Shown here piece after piece: positions 46,323-55,114 of a stretch of DNA of 64,000 bases. The position numbers and the translations under genes were made by a program. Each line of letters starts with the position of its first letter. Within the stretch, counting starts at the first letter, position 1. Below the pieces are notes generated by a model. It worked only from the letters and a program-made list of their open reading frames with translations. It searched no databases and had not been told where the DNA came from. The stretch lies in assembly GCF_002224125.1 (NCBI RefSeq), contig NZ_NCSM01000066.1, positions 41,731 through 105,730 of the forward strand, in the 5' to 3' direction. This DNA is from Streptomyces sp. NBS 14/10 (GTDB taxonomy: Bacteria; Actinomycetota; Actinomycetes; Streptomycetales; Streptomycetaceae).

Positions 46323-48125
46323 GTGGCCGGGCGTATCGAGGATTACGCACTGATCGGGGATATGCAGACCGCCGCCCTGGTCTGCAGAGATGGCACGGTC
46401 GACTGGCTTTGTCTGCCGCGCTTCGATTCGCATGCCGTCTTCGCCGGGCTGCTGGGCACCGAAGAGCATGGCTTCTGGCACCTGGGGCCCGCGCAGGCCG
46501 CGGGCGCCACTCCCGCGACCGCCGACCGCCGCCGCTACCGCGGCGACTCGCTGGTCCTCGAATCGGAATGGGACACCCCGCGCGGCACGGTCCGCGTGAT
46601 CGACTTCATGCCGCCCCGTGACGGGGCCCCTCAGCTGGTGCGGATCGTCGAGGGCGTGAGCGGCCGGGTGCCGATGCGCTCGGCGCTGCGGATGCGCTTC
46701 TCGTACGGCTGGGTCGTGCCGTGGGTACACAAGATCGACGGGCGGACGGTCGCCGTCGCAGGACCCGATTCGGTGTGGCTGGACACCGAGATCGACACCT
46801 ACGGCAAGGACCTGACCACCTACTCGGACTTCACCGTCGCCCCCGGCGACCGGATCGCCTTCACCATCAGCTGGCAGCCCTCCCACAAGGAGCCGCCCGC
46901 GCTCCCCGACCCGGAGGGCGCGCTCGAGGCGACCGAGGTCTTCTGGCGCGAATGGGTCGAGCACTGCACGTACCACGGCCCCTACCGGGACGCGGTGGTC
47001 CGCTCGCTGATCACCCTCAAGGCGCTCACCTACGCCCCCACCGGCGGCATCGTCGCCGCGCCCACCACCTCGCTGCCCGAGGAGATCGGCGGCGTCCGGA
47101 ACTGGGACTACCGCTACACCTGGCTGCGGGACGCGGCGATCACCCTGTCCTCGCTGCTGCGCACCGGCTACCGCGAGGAGGCGCGCGCCTGGCGCGAATG
47201 GCTGCTGCGCGCGGTCGCGGGCGACCCGGAGAACCTCCAGATCATGTACGGCATCGCGGGTGAGCGCGAGCTGGGCGAGGCCGAGCTGCCCTGGCTCCCC
47301 GGCTACGAGGGCTCGCAGCCGGTCCGGGTCGGCAACGGCGCGGCCGGCCAGCTCCAGCTGGATGTGTACGGCGAGGTCACCGAGGCGCTGCACCTGGCGC
47401 ATATGACCGGCCTGGCCCGTAACGACTACGCGAGCATCCTGCAGCTCAAGCTGATCCGCTACCTCGAAGAGCACTGGGACGAGCCGGACGAGGGCATCTG
47501 GGAGGTGCGCGGACCGCGCCGGCACTTCGTGCACTCCAAGGTGATGGCCTGGGTCGCGGTGGACCGCACCGTCAAGCTCATCGAATCGGGCGACGTGGAC
47601 GGGCCGTTGGAGCGCTGGCGCGAGCTGCGCGACGAGATCCACCGGGATGTGTGCGAGAAGGGCTACGACCCCGAGCGCAACACCTTCACCCAGTCCTACG
47701 GCTCGCGGGAGCTGGACGCCTCGCTGCTGCTGATCCCGCAGATGGGCTTTCTGCCGCCGGACGACAAGCGGGTCATCGGGACCATCGAGGCCATCCAGCG
47801 CGAGCTGTCGACCACGGACGGCTTTGTGCTGCGCTACCCGACGGCCGGCGAGGACGCGGGCGTGGACGGTCTCGAGGGCGACGAAGGGGCCTTCCTGGCC
47901 TGCTCGTTCTGGCTCGCCGACGACCTGGCGATGATCGGCCGGGTCGACGAGGCGCGCAAGCTCTTCGAGAAGCTGCTCGCGCTCCGCAACGACCTGGGGC
48001 TGCTGGCGGAGGAGTGGGACCCGCGCCTCCAGCGGCAGGTGGGCAACTTCCCGCAGGCCTTCAGCCATGTGCCGCTGATCGACACGGCGCTGCGGCTGAC
48101 CGCGTCCGGGGCGTACGGAGGGTAG
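46323..48125 (+). CDS. GH15-family glucoside hydrolase (trehalase-type)
   Basis: 600-aa cytoplasmic enzyme of the glucoamylase/trehalase family. VAGRIEDYALIGDMQTAALV and DGTVDWLCLPRFDSHAVFA are the conserved start; GGVRNWDYRYTWLRDAAITL the core; the catalytic acid Glu in DEPDEGIWEVRGPRRHFVHS and base Glu in LGLLAEEWDPRLQRQVGNF. In actinomycetes this type (as in the mycobacterial homologue) is a trehalase, so alpha,alpha-trehalose is the likely substrate. GTG 46323 has GGGGA upstream. Strong hairpin terminator 14 bp after the stop. Confidence 0.92.
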   Translation: MAGRIEDYALIGDMQTAALVCRDGTVDWLCLPRFDSHAVFAGLLGTEEHGFWHLGPAQAAGATPATADRRRYRGDSLVLESEWDTPRGTVRVIDFMPPRDGAPQLVRIVEGVSGRVPMRSALRMRFSYGWVVPWVHKIDGRTVAVAGPDSVWLDTEIDTYGKDLTTYSDFTVAPGDRIAFTISWQPSHKEPPALPDPEGALEATEVFWREWVEHCTYHGPYRDAVVRSLITLKALTYAPTGGIVAAPTTSLPEEIGGVRNWDYRYTWLRDAAITLSSLLRTGYREEARAWREWLLRAVAGDPENLQIMYGIAGERELGEAELPWLPGYEGSQPVRVGNGAAGQLQLDVYGEVTEALHLAHMTGLARNDYASILQLKLIRYLEEHWDEPDEGIWEVRGPRRHFVHSKVMAWVAVDRTVKLIESGDVDGPLERWRELRDEIHRDVCEKGYDPERNTFTQSYGSRELDASLLLIPQMGFLPPDDKRVIGTIEAIQRELSTTDGFVLRYPTAGEDAGVDGLEGDEGAFLACSFWLADDLAMIGRVDEARKLFEKLLALRNDLGLLAEEWDPRLQRQVGNFPQAFSHVPLIDTALRLTASGAYGG

Positions 48126-48138
48126 ACGCAGGAAAACG

Positions 48139-48171
48139 CAGGAGCCCGGGCTCATACGGCCCGGGCTCCTG
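48139..48171 (+). terminator. Hairpin terminator between convergent glycosidase genes
   Basis: Perfect 13-bp stem CAGGAGCCCGGGC / GCCCGGGCTCCTG with 7-nt loop. Confidence 0.9.
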
Positions 48172-48203
48172 TGACGCGTTTACGCGTTTACACGCTTCCG
48201 CGT

Positions 48204-49385
48204 TCAGAAGGCGGTCAGGGTCAGCGTGACTCCCGTCGGGGCGGTGTCCTGGATGTACGACGCGAAGTCGGCGACGTCGTCGAAGGCGAAGCCGTACGCC
48301 TTGCCGTCCGCGGTCGCCGCGTGCATGGCCTTGGCGTAGTGGTTGGTGACCTGCGGGGTGTAGAACGAGGCCGGGTCGGTGGTCGGCTGGGCGGGTGTGT
48401 TGTGCAGGGTGGTGCGGTTGAGGCCCGCGCCGAGGATGGCCGCGACCGGGCCCGTGGTCCCGTCGTTGGGCGCGGCGAGCGCGCCGTCGCAGAAGAGCAC
48501 GTCCCTGGTGGAGGGCTTGTTGAAGGCCACGGATGCGGGGCCGGTGAAGGACAGCCGCCCGCCGCTCACCCGGCCGGTGAAGGTGCCCGCGTTGGTGGTG
48601 ACCTTCAGGTCCTTCGCGGCGTAGGCCGCCCAGACGTCGTCGATATAGGCGGCGAGGTAGTCCTTGCCGAACAGCCCGGCGTCGAGGCCGTGTCCGGGGG
48701 CGATGACCCTGAGCTTGTCGCCGAGGACCAGGGGCGCGAAGGCGTCGACCGCGGCGAGGTCGGAGAAGACCTTGGCGCGGGCGCCGCTCTTGAGGGTGCC
48801 GGTGGTCTGGTCCTTGGCCCCGGTGAGGCGGATCGACAGCGGGACGCTGAACATGTCGACCATGGTGGTGTTGCAGAACATCCCGGCGGAGTTGAAGGTG
48901 AACTCCGCGCAGTCGTGCAGGATGTCGTAGTTGGGGTCGCTGGACACCCAGCCCGCCGGGTACTGCAGGGCCGCGTTGCCCGCGCCGTCGGTGACCGCCT
49001 TGAACTTGAGCTTGGAGCCGAGGGCGACGTAGATCCGGCCGGACATGTTGGGCAGGGTCAGTTTGGTGTCCCCGCTCGCGGTGAGCGGGATGGCGTAGTC
49101 GGTCCAGCCGTCCGGTCCGTTGTCGGAGAGCGCGATGGGCGCGACCTTGCCGTCCGGGGTGACCCGGACCTGGCGACCGCCCTCATTGCCGACGATGTAG
49201 ATCCATATCGATGAATTGCCGAACTGACCTGTGTTGTTGACGACCGTCAGCGGCATCGTGGCCGCGCGCTCCGCGCCATTGGCCCGGCCGCCCGCGAGGG
49301 TGAGGCCCGAACCCGCGGCGGCAGCGGCGGCGAGGCCGCCGAGCAGCGTCCTGCGGCCGATCGTCCCGTTCTTCATCCTGCTCAT
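48204..49385 (-). CDS. Secreted GH64 beta-1,3-glucanase
   Basis: 393-aa protein with a twin-arginine signal (GRRTLLGGLAAAAAAG) and then PLTVVNNTGQFGNSSIWIYI, the first strand of laminaripentaose-producing GH64 glucanases. The two acidic catalytic residues are visible in CAEFTFNSAGMFCNTTMVDM (Glu of AEF, Asp of VDM). No carbohydrate-binding module, unlike many homologues. ATG 49385 (MSRMKNG) lies 8 nt behind GAGGAG. The LacI-type palindrome 80 bp upstream suggests glucan-dependent control. Confidence 0.92.
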   Translation of the reverse strand: MSRMKNGTIGRRTLLGGLAAAAAAGSGLTLAGGRANGAERAATMPLTVVNNTGQFGNSSIWIYIVGNEGGRQVRVTPDGKVAPIALSDNGPDGWTDYAIPLTASGDTKLTLPNMSGRIYVALGSKLKFKAVTDGAGNAALQYPAGWVSSDPNYDILHDCAEFTFNSAGMFCNTTMVDMFSVPLSIRLTGAKDQTTGTLKSGARAKVFSDLAAVDAFAPLVLGDKLRVIAPGHGLDAGLFGKDYLAAYIDDVWAAYAAKDLKVTTNAGTFTGRVSGGRLSFTGPASVAFNKPSTRDVLFCDGALAAPNDGTTGPVAAILGAGLNRTTLHNTPAQPTTDPASFYTPQVTNHYAKAMHAATADGKAYGFAFDDVADFASYIQDTAPTGVTLTLTAF

Positions 49386-49461
49386 GACATGTACTCCTCG
49401 GCGCTGTGGGGGATTTGCCGGGATATCGGAGAGGGGTGGGGGGTGACGGGAACCGTCTCCG

Positions 49462-49475
49462 TGAGAGCGCTCTCT
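49462..49475. promoter_or_regulatory. LacI-family operator upstream of GH64
   Basis: TGAGAGCGCTCTCT contains a perfect 12-bp palindrome GAGAGCGCTCTC with the central CG of LacI/GalR sites, close to the CebR box TGGGAGCGCTCCCA. It lies 77 bp before the glucanase start. Confidence 0.75.
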
Positions 49476-49546
49476 CCCTCTCCTAGCCCTGCACCCTGCC
49501 TACCGGCCGCCCCATGCGTCAAGGACTTGGGCCGACTTGGATCAGA

Positions 49547-50698
49547 TTAGGTCTGGACCAATTCGTCGTAGACGCTGAGGACATGGGCGACCGTGTCGTC
49601 CTCCGTCGGCCAGCCCGCGGTCCGCGACCGCCCCGCCGCGGCCAGCTCCACCCGGCGCACCGGATCCGCGAGCAGCCGGATCACCGCACCCGCCAGGTCC
49701 TCCGGCACCCCGTACGGCACCAGTTCGGCCGCCTCTCCCACCAGCTCAGGCACCCCGCCGACCGCCGTGGCCACCAGCGGCACGCCCGCGTGCAGCGCCT
49801 CCTGCGCCAGCAGCGACCGCGCCTCCCATCGGCTGGAGAGCACCGCGACATCGGCCGCAGCCAGCAGCGCGGGCACATCGTCCCGGCGGCCGAGCAGCCG
49901 CACCGGCAGCCCCTCCCCGTCGATCCTGCGCTGCAGCGCCGCCCGGTCCGGCCCCTCCCCCGCGACCGCCAGCAGCGGCTGGGGGTCCAGCGCACGCCAC
50001 ACCCGGGCCGCGTCCAGCAGCGGCCCGAAGCCCCGGTCCAGCACCAGCCGCCCCACCGCGAGCAGCAACGGCCGCTCCACGGCACCCAGTTCGGCCCGCG
50101 CCTTCTGCCGCCACCCGTCCTCCCTGGGCGGCGTGGCGCGCGGCGCGGGCACCGCGACCGGCGCGAGCCGGGCGTCGCGAGCCCCCCGCGCACGAGCCCG
50201 CTCCACCAGATCCGACGACGCGCCCAGCACGATCGCGGCGTGGCGCGCCACCCTGCGCTCTATGAGGCGTACGGCTTGCGCCCGCGCGCCCTCGGCGTGC
50301 GGTTTGCTGTGCCAGGTGACGATCAGCGGCACGCCCCGGCCGTGCAGCGCCAGCACGGCCAGCAGCCCGGACCGCAGCCCGTGCGCATGCACCAGACCCG
50401 CCCCGGCACCTGCCGCCCGCAGCGTCGCGACGGCCCCCGCGTCCGTACGGGCGTCCAGTCCGGCGAACCACGCGCCCGCCTGCGTGAACCCGTACCCCCG
50501 CTCCGCCCGCCACGGCCCGCAGACCGTCACCCGCAGCCCGCGCGCCACCAACCCGGCCGTCAGCGACCGGACATGCACCCCGCTGCCGGAACTGCCGCCG
50601 CCGAGCACTTGGAGGGCGTGCAGGGGCGGCTGCCCATGCGGATTCCCGTGCGGATTCCCGGGCGGCGGGGCCGGTGTGCTGCTCACGGTGCTGCTCAC
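49547..50698 (-). CDS. GT4 glycosyltransferase
   Basis: 383-aa GT-B fold: HALQVLGGGSSGSGVHVRSL acceptor side; RPLLLAVGRLVLDRGFGPLL opens the donor half; SRWEARSLLAQEALHAGVPL the E-x7-E region and GGVPELVGEAAELVPYGVPE. Substrate unknown. GTG 50698. The N-terminus has an NPHGNPHG repeat. A MITE sits 46 bp upstream. Confidence 0.88.
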   Translation of the reverse strand: MSSTVSSTPAPPPGNPHGNPHGQPPLHALQVLGGGSSGSGVHVRSLTAGLVARGLRVTVCGPWRAERGYGFTQAGAWFAGLDARTDAGAVATLRAAGAGAGLVHAHGLRSGLLAVLALHGRGVPLIVTWHSKPHAEGARAQAVRLIERRVARHAAIVLGASSDLVERARARGARDARLAPVAVPAPRATPPREDGWRQKARAELGAVERPLLLAVGRLVLDRGFGPLLDAARVWRALDPQPLLAVAGEGPDRAALQRRIDGEGLPVRLLGRRDDVPALLAAADVAVLSSRWEARSLLAQEALHAGVPLVATAVGGVPELVGEAAELVPYGVPEDLAGAVIRLLADPVRRVELAAAGRSRTAGWPTEDDTVAHVLSVYDELVQT

Positions 50699-50743
50699 GC
50701 GGGAAAAGCTCCTGAGAGGACGGCGTTCGGGCGTGGGGTCTTA

Positions 50744-50906
50744 GGGCCTGTCGTCAAAGAGGGCGTCCTGCTCCCGACGCCTGGCACGGCACCTCGCTGC
50801 GTTGTCGCATCGCCCAAGTACGCCCAGTACGAGGGCGACGCTCCGCCTTGCGAGGCACCGCACCAGACGCCGCTCGCGGCCGGACGCCCCCTTTGACGAC
50901 AGACCC
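50744..50906. mobile_element. MITE-like element, copy 1 (163 bp)
   Basis: Ends are GGGCCTGTCGTCAAAGAGGG and, inverted, GGGTCTGTCGTCAAAGGGGG: about 22-bp terminal inverted repeats with two to three mismatches. TA flanks both ends (50742-50743, 50907-50908) as a target duplication typical of IS630/Tc1-like or some IS5 elements. No ORF; the inside is itself partly palindromic (CGCTGCGTTGTCGC...). Copy 2 at 53010-53172 differs at four of 163 bases. Confidence 0.88.
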
Positions 50907-50908
50907 TA

Positions 50909-51166
50909 GGCGCGCGGCGGTACGGATGCGCCCCGCCCAGGATGCCAGTCTTCAGGCCGCCCCCACCGCCACGGCCCCGCACCGGGCCCGCCGTCGGCGC
51001 GCCCGTACGTCCACGGATTCACCCGTACGGGGGACAGCACCGAACACCGGAACGCCCTCGGGCCCCTGCGGAGCGGGCGGCCCGGCCCGCCGGCACTGCG
51101 GCGCGGGCGGCCCGGCCCAGGCTCGTGGCCACCGGCCCTCGGCGGCGGCGGACCCGCGGCCGACAG
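50909..51166. other. Intergenic stretch after MITE copy 1
   Basis: GC-rich, with a GCGGGCGGCCCGGCCC direct repeat near 51075 and 51105; no gene seen. Confidence 0.35.
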
Positions 51167-52918
51167 TCAGCGCGTCGCCCGCGCCGTCTCCAGAAGCTCT
51201 TCCGCGTGGGCGCGGGCGAGTTCGGAGTCCTCCTGGCCCGCCAGCATGCGCGACAGCTCCCGTACCCGGTCCTCGCCCTCCATCGCCTTCACACCGCTGC
51301 GCGTGACCGCCCCGTCGTTGGTCTTCTCCACCACCAAGTGCCGGTCGGCGAAGGCCGCGACCTGGGGCAGATGGGTGACGACCACGACCTGCGCGGTCTG
51401 GGCGAGCTTGGCCAGCCGTCGGCCGACCTCGACCGCCGCCTTGCCGCCGACGCCCTGGTCCACCTCGTCGAAGAGATAAGTCGGCACGGGGTCGGAGCCC
51501 GCGAAGACCACCTCCACCGCGAGCATCACCCGGGACAGCTCACCGCCGGACGCCCCCTTGGCGATCGGCCGGGGCGGGGCGCCCGGGTGGGGGGCGAGCA
51601 GCAGCTCGACCTCGTCGGCTCCGTGCGGCCCGAACAGCACCGCACGGCCGCCCACCTCGATGCCCGCCGTCTCCTCCGCGGCCTCGCTCTGGCTGATCGC
51701 GAAGGTCACCCGGGCATGCGGCATCGCGAGCGAGGCCAGCTCCGCGGTGACCGCGTCGGCGAAGCGCGCCGCCGCCTCCGTACGGGCGTCGGTGAGCGCC
51801 TGCGCGAGCTCGCCCAGTTCGGCGCGGAGCGCGTCGCGCTCGGCGGTCAGCTCGCCGATACGGTCGTCGTCGCCGTCCAGTTCGGCCAGCCGCGCGGCGC
51901 CCTGTTCCGCCCAGGCCAGCACGTCCGCGATGTCCTGGCCGTACTTGCGGGTCAGATGGGACAGCGCGGCCCGGCGCTCCTCGACGACCGCCAGCCGCCG
52001 CGGATCGGCGTCCAGATCGTCCGCGTAGCCCGCGAGCTCCCCGGCCACATCGGACATCAGGATGCCGACCTCGGCGATCCGATCGGCGAGCGCGGCGAGC
52101 TTCGGATCGTGGGAGCGCACGCCCTCCAGCGCCCGGTGCGCGCCCGCTACGAGGCTGGCCGCATCCACGCCCTCGGGGTCCTCCGGGTGCCCGGCCAGCG
52201 CGGCGTGCGCGGCGGTGGCGGCGGAGGCGAGGGCTTCGGCGTGGCCCAGGCGCTCCGCCTCGGCGGCGAGCTCGGTGTCCTCGCCGGGCAGCGGTTCGGC
52301 CGCGGCGATCTCCTCGAGGCCGAAGCGCAGCAGATCGGCCTCCTGCGCCCGCTCCCGCGCCCGGGTGGTCAGCTCGTCCAGCTCGGCGGCGACCGCGCGC
52401 AGCCGCCGGTAGGCGGCCCCGTACTTCTCCAGCGGCCCGGCGACCGCGGCTCCCGCGTAACGGTCCAGGGCCTGCCGCTGCCGGGCCGGGCGCAGCAGCC
52501 CCTGCTGATCGGTCTGGCCGTGCACAGCCACCAGGTCGTCCGCCAGCTCGCCCAGCAGCCCCACGGGCACCGAGCGGCCGCCCACATGGGCGCGGGAACG
52601 GCCTTCGGCGGAGACCGTACGGCTGATCAGCAGCGCGCCGTCGTCGAGTTCGGCGCCCGCCTCCTCGGCCCGGACGGCCACCGTCGACCGCCCGTCGACG
52701 GTGATCCGGCCCTCGACGACCGCCGCCTTGGCGCCGATCCGCACCAGGGCCGCGTCGGCCCGCCCGCCCAGCAGCAGGCCGAGACTGGTGACGACCATGG
52801 TCTTACCCGCTCCGGTCTCACCGGTCACCGCGGTGAAGCCGGGCGACAGTTCGACGACGGCGTCGTCGATGACGCCCAGGGCACGTATCCGCATCTCCTC
52901 CAGCACGCCCACGACCAT
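51167..52918 (-). CDS. recN: DNA repair protein RecN
   Basis: 583-aa SMC-like ATPase. Walker A GETGAGKT (33-40) after FTAVTGETG; QTDQQGLLRPARQRQALDRY; long Ala/Glu/Arg coiled-coil about 170-370; signature GASGGELSRVMLAVEVVF and Walker B TYLFDEVDQGVGGKAA. It loads at double-strand breaks. ATG 52918 is chosen; the frame reads on upstream into the MITE, which is not RecN. Bracketed by two MITE copies, and in the tlyA-nadK-recN order usual in Streptomyces. Confidence 0.95.
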   Translation of the reverse strand: MVVGVLEEMRIRALGVIDDAVVELSPGFTAVTGETGAGKTMVVTSLGLLLGGRADAALVRIGAKAAVVEGRITVDGRSTVAVRAEEAGAELDDGALLISRTVSAEGRSRAHVGGRSVPVGLLGELADDLVAVHGQTDQQGLLRPARQRQALDRYAGAAVAGPLEKYGAAYRRLRAVAAELDELTTRARERAQEADLLRFGLEEIAAAEPLPGEDTELAAEAERLGHAEALASAATAAHAALAGHPEDPEGVDAASLVAGAHRALEGVRSHDPKLAALADRIAEVGILMSDVAGELAGYADDLDADPRRLAVVEERRAALSHLTRKYGQDIADVLAWAEQGAARLAELDGDDDRIGELTAERDALRAELGELAQALTDARTEAAARFADAVTAELASLAMPHARVTFAISQSEAAEETAGIEVGGRAVLFGPHGADEVELLLAPHPGAPPRPIAKGASGGELSRVMLAVEVVFAGSDPVPTYLFDEVDQGVGGKAAVEVGRRLAKLAQTAQVVVVTHLPQVAAFADRHLVVEKTNDGAVTRSGVKAMEGEDRVRELSRMLAGQEDSELARAHAEELLETARATR

Positions 52919-53009
52919 ACGAGGTTTCACGGCCTCGATGCGACGGCGGGTTCCTCCTATGGGGCGCCCGGTCCGGACTGAGCCCGCCCTCGGCGCCCCG
53001 TCGGTGGTA

Positions 53010-53172
53010 GGGCCTGTCGTCAAAGGGGGCGCCCTGCTCCCGACGCCTGGCACGGCGCCTCGCTGCGTTGTCGCATCGCCCAAGTACGCCCAGTACGAGG
53101 GCGACGCTCCGCCTTGCGAGGCACCGCACCAGACGCCGCTCGCGGCCGGACGCCCCCTTTTACGACAGACCC
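53010..53172. mobile_element. MITE-like element, copy 2 (163 bp)
   Basis: Same orientation and length as copy 1, TA at 53008-53009 and 53173-53174. Its right end abuts the nadK stop: the TAG codon is the flanking TA plus the first base of the element. It sits in the mRNA between nadK and recN and could form a long hairpin. Confidence 0.88.
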
Positions 53173-54101
53173 TAATGCGGTGCGCCGCGCCAGCCCGCGA
53201 CCGGGAGGGCGAACTTCGCCACCAGCCGGTCCGTGAACGACGCGTGGTGCAGCCGCGCCAGCCGCACCGGCACCGCCCCCCGCCGCACCTCCACCCGCGC
53301 GCCGGCGGGCAGTTCGACGGTGCGCCGCCCGTCGCACCACAGCACCCCGTGCGGGGTCTGCGGCTGCACCTCCACGGCGAGCACCGAGCGCGGCGAGGTG
53401 ACCAGGGGCTTGGCGAAGAGGGCGTGCGCGCTGATGGGGACCATCAGCAGCGCCTCGACCTCGGGCCACACCACGGGCCCGCCCGCCGAGAAGGCGTACG
53501 CCGTCGAGCCGGTCGGGGTCGCACAGACAACGCCGTCGCCGCCGAAGCGGGAGACGGGGCGGCCGTCGACCTCGGTGACGACCTCCAGCAGGCGCTCGCG
53601 CGCGGCCTTCTCGACCGACGCCTCGTTCAGCGCCCAGTCGGTGTGCACGATCTGCCCGTCGGTTCGGACCAGCACATCGATGGTCATCCGCTCTTCGACC
53701 TCGTAGCTGCGGGTCACGACCCGGTCCACGACCTTGTCCAGGTCGTCCCGCTCTGCCTCGGCGAGGAAGCCGACCCGGCCCAGGTTGACGCCGAGCATCG
53801 GCACCCCGGAGATCCGCGAGAACTCCGCGCCGCGCAGCAGCGTGCCGTCACCGCCGAGGACGATCAGCAGCTCGCAGCCGTCCAGGACGTCCGCGCCCGC
53901 GTCGACCAGCTCGACCGCGGCCGGCAGCGGCAGGTCCGCGGCCTCCGCGGCCAGCACCCGCACCCCGATGCCGCAGCGCAGCAGTCCTTGGACGACCAGC
54001 TCGGCGCTGCGAATGGCCGCGGGGCGGCCGGTGTGCGCCAGCAGGAATACGGTGCGCTCCGCTGCTGCCGAGGCTGCTGCTGAAGCTTCTGAAGTGGTCA
54101 A
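53172..54101 (-). CDS. nadK: NAD kinase
   Basis: 309-aa enzyme phosphorylating NAD to NADP. GGDGTLLRGAEF (GGDGT 83-87), GVNLGRVGFLAEAERDDL, and GGDGVVCATPTGSTAYAFSA are the family motifs. TTG 54101 overlaps the tlyA stop (TTGA) with GGAGGGG 5 nt upstream. The stop codon TAG at 53174-53172 is formed by a MITE insertion edge, so the C-terminus may be altered from the ancestral one. Confidence 0.95.
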   Translation of the reverse strand: MTTSEASAAASAAAERTVFLLAHTGRPAAIRSAELVVQGLLRCGIGVRVLAAEAADLPLPAAVELVDAGADVLDGCELLIVLGGDGTLLRGAEFSRISGVPMLGVNLGRVGFLAEAERDDLDKVVDRVVTRSYEVEERMTIDVLVRTDGQIVHTDWALNEASVEKAARERLLEVVTEVDGRPVSRFGGDGVVCATPTGSTAYAFSAGGPVVWPEVEALLMVPISAHALFAKPLVTSPRSVLAVEVQPQTPHGVLWCDGRRTVELPAGARVEVRRGAVPVRLARLHHASFTDRLVAKFALPVAGWRGAPH

Positions 54102-54973
54102 CTGGGCCCCTCCGCCACTGCACGGTCGACATCGGCCGGGTCAAGTGCCGGCGCCCCGGCGCGCATCCACAGAAAGTACTCGACGTTGCCGGCCGGGCCG
54201 GGCAACGGGCTCGCGGTGACCCCCAGGACTCCAAGGCCAAGCCCCGCCGCCTGCTCCGCGACCGTACGGACGGCCTCGGCGCGCAGCCGCGCGCTACGGA
54301 CCACGCCGCCGCTGCCCAGCCGCTCCTTGCCGACCTCGAACTGAGGCTTGACCATCAGTACCAGGTCGGCCCCGGGCGCGGCACAGCGCACCAGGGCGGG
54401 CAGCACCAGCCCCAGCGGGATGAAGGACAGGTCACCGACGACCAGGTCCACGGGGTCACCGCCGATCTGCTCGAGCGTCAATTCACGTACATTCGTACGG
54501 TCCATGACGGTCACGCGTTCATCGCTCTGCAATGACCACGCGAGTTGTCCGTATCCGACGTCGACGGCGAGGACATGGGCGGCGCCGGCGCGCAGCAGGA
54601 CATCGGTGAAGCCTCCGGTGGACGCCCCCGCGTCCAGGGCGCGCCGCCCCGTGACCTTCAGACCGCCGCCGCTCGCGGTGCCGTCTGTGACGGCGCCCGC
54701 GCCCGCCCCCTGGCGGTACTCCTCGCTGAAGGCCAGCAGCGCGCCCGCGAGCTTGTGCCCGCCGCGCGAGACGTAGTCAGGGTCGCTGTCGTCCGCCCTG
54801 ACCACGAGCGCCGCGCTGGTCTCCACCTGGGTGGCGGGCTTGGTCGCGACCTGCCCGCCGACGGTCACCCGGCCCGCGGCGATCAGCTGGCCGGCGTGCT
54901 CGCGCGAGCGGGCCAGCTCGCGGCGCACCAGCTCCGCGTCGAGTCGTGCGCGTCGTGGGCGGGTCACAGCCAC
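54098..54973 (-). CDS. tlyA: TlyA-family rRNA 2'-O-methyltransferase
   Basis: 291 aa. N-terminal S4 domain (RRARLDAELVRRELARSREH), SRGGHKLAGALLAF, SAM-binding LDAGASTGGFTDVLLRAGA, and VGDLSFIPLGL, LMVKPQFEVGKERL give the K-D-K-E methyltransferase set. Homologues methylate 16S/23S rRNA and give capreomycin sensitivity. GTG 54973, CAGGAG at 11 nt. Coupled to nadK by TTGA. Confidence 0.94.
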   Translation of the reverse strand: MAVTRPRRARLDAELVRRELARSREHAGQLIAAGRVTVGGQVATKPATQVETSAALVVRADDSDPDYVSRGGHKLAGALLAFSEEYRQGAGAGAVTDGTASGGGLKVTGRRALDAGASTGGFTDVLLRAGAAHVLAVDVGYGQLAWSLQSDERVTVMDRTNVRELTLEQIGGDPVDLVVGDLSFIPLGLVLPALVRCAAPGADLVLMVKPQFEVGKERLGSGGVVRSARLRAEAVRTVAEQAAGLGLGVLGVTASPLPGPAGNVEYFLWMRAGAPALDPADVDRAVAEGPS

Positions 54974-55114
54974 GGGTGGTTCAGCTCCTGTCGTCTGTCG
55001 TCATACGAGACGAGGTCGTCTACGGGGCGGCGGGTCGGCTACGGGACGGGGCCTCTTACGAGGTGGGGTCGTCTTACGAAGGCGGGGTCGGTCGGCTTAC
55101 GAGGCGGAGTCGGC
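54974..55114. repeat. Short tandem repeat (TCTTACGAGGCGGGG type)
   Basis: Five degenerate copies of GTCGTCTTACGAGGYGGGGTC between the tlyA start and a small gene; possible source of slippage. Confidence 0.65.

Noticed and set aside
50744-50906. Transcription terminator only
   Set aside because: Identical length and 97% identity of a distant second copy plus TA flanks indicate a mobile element rather than a simple terminator, though it may act as one.
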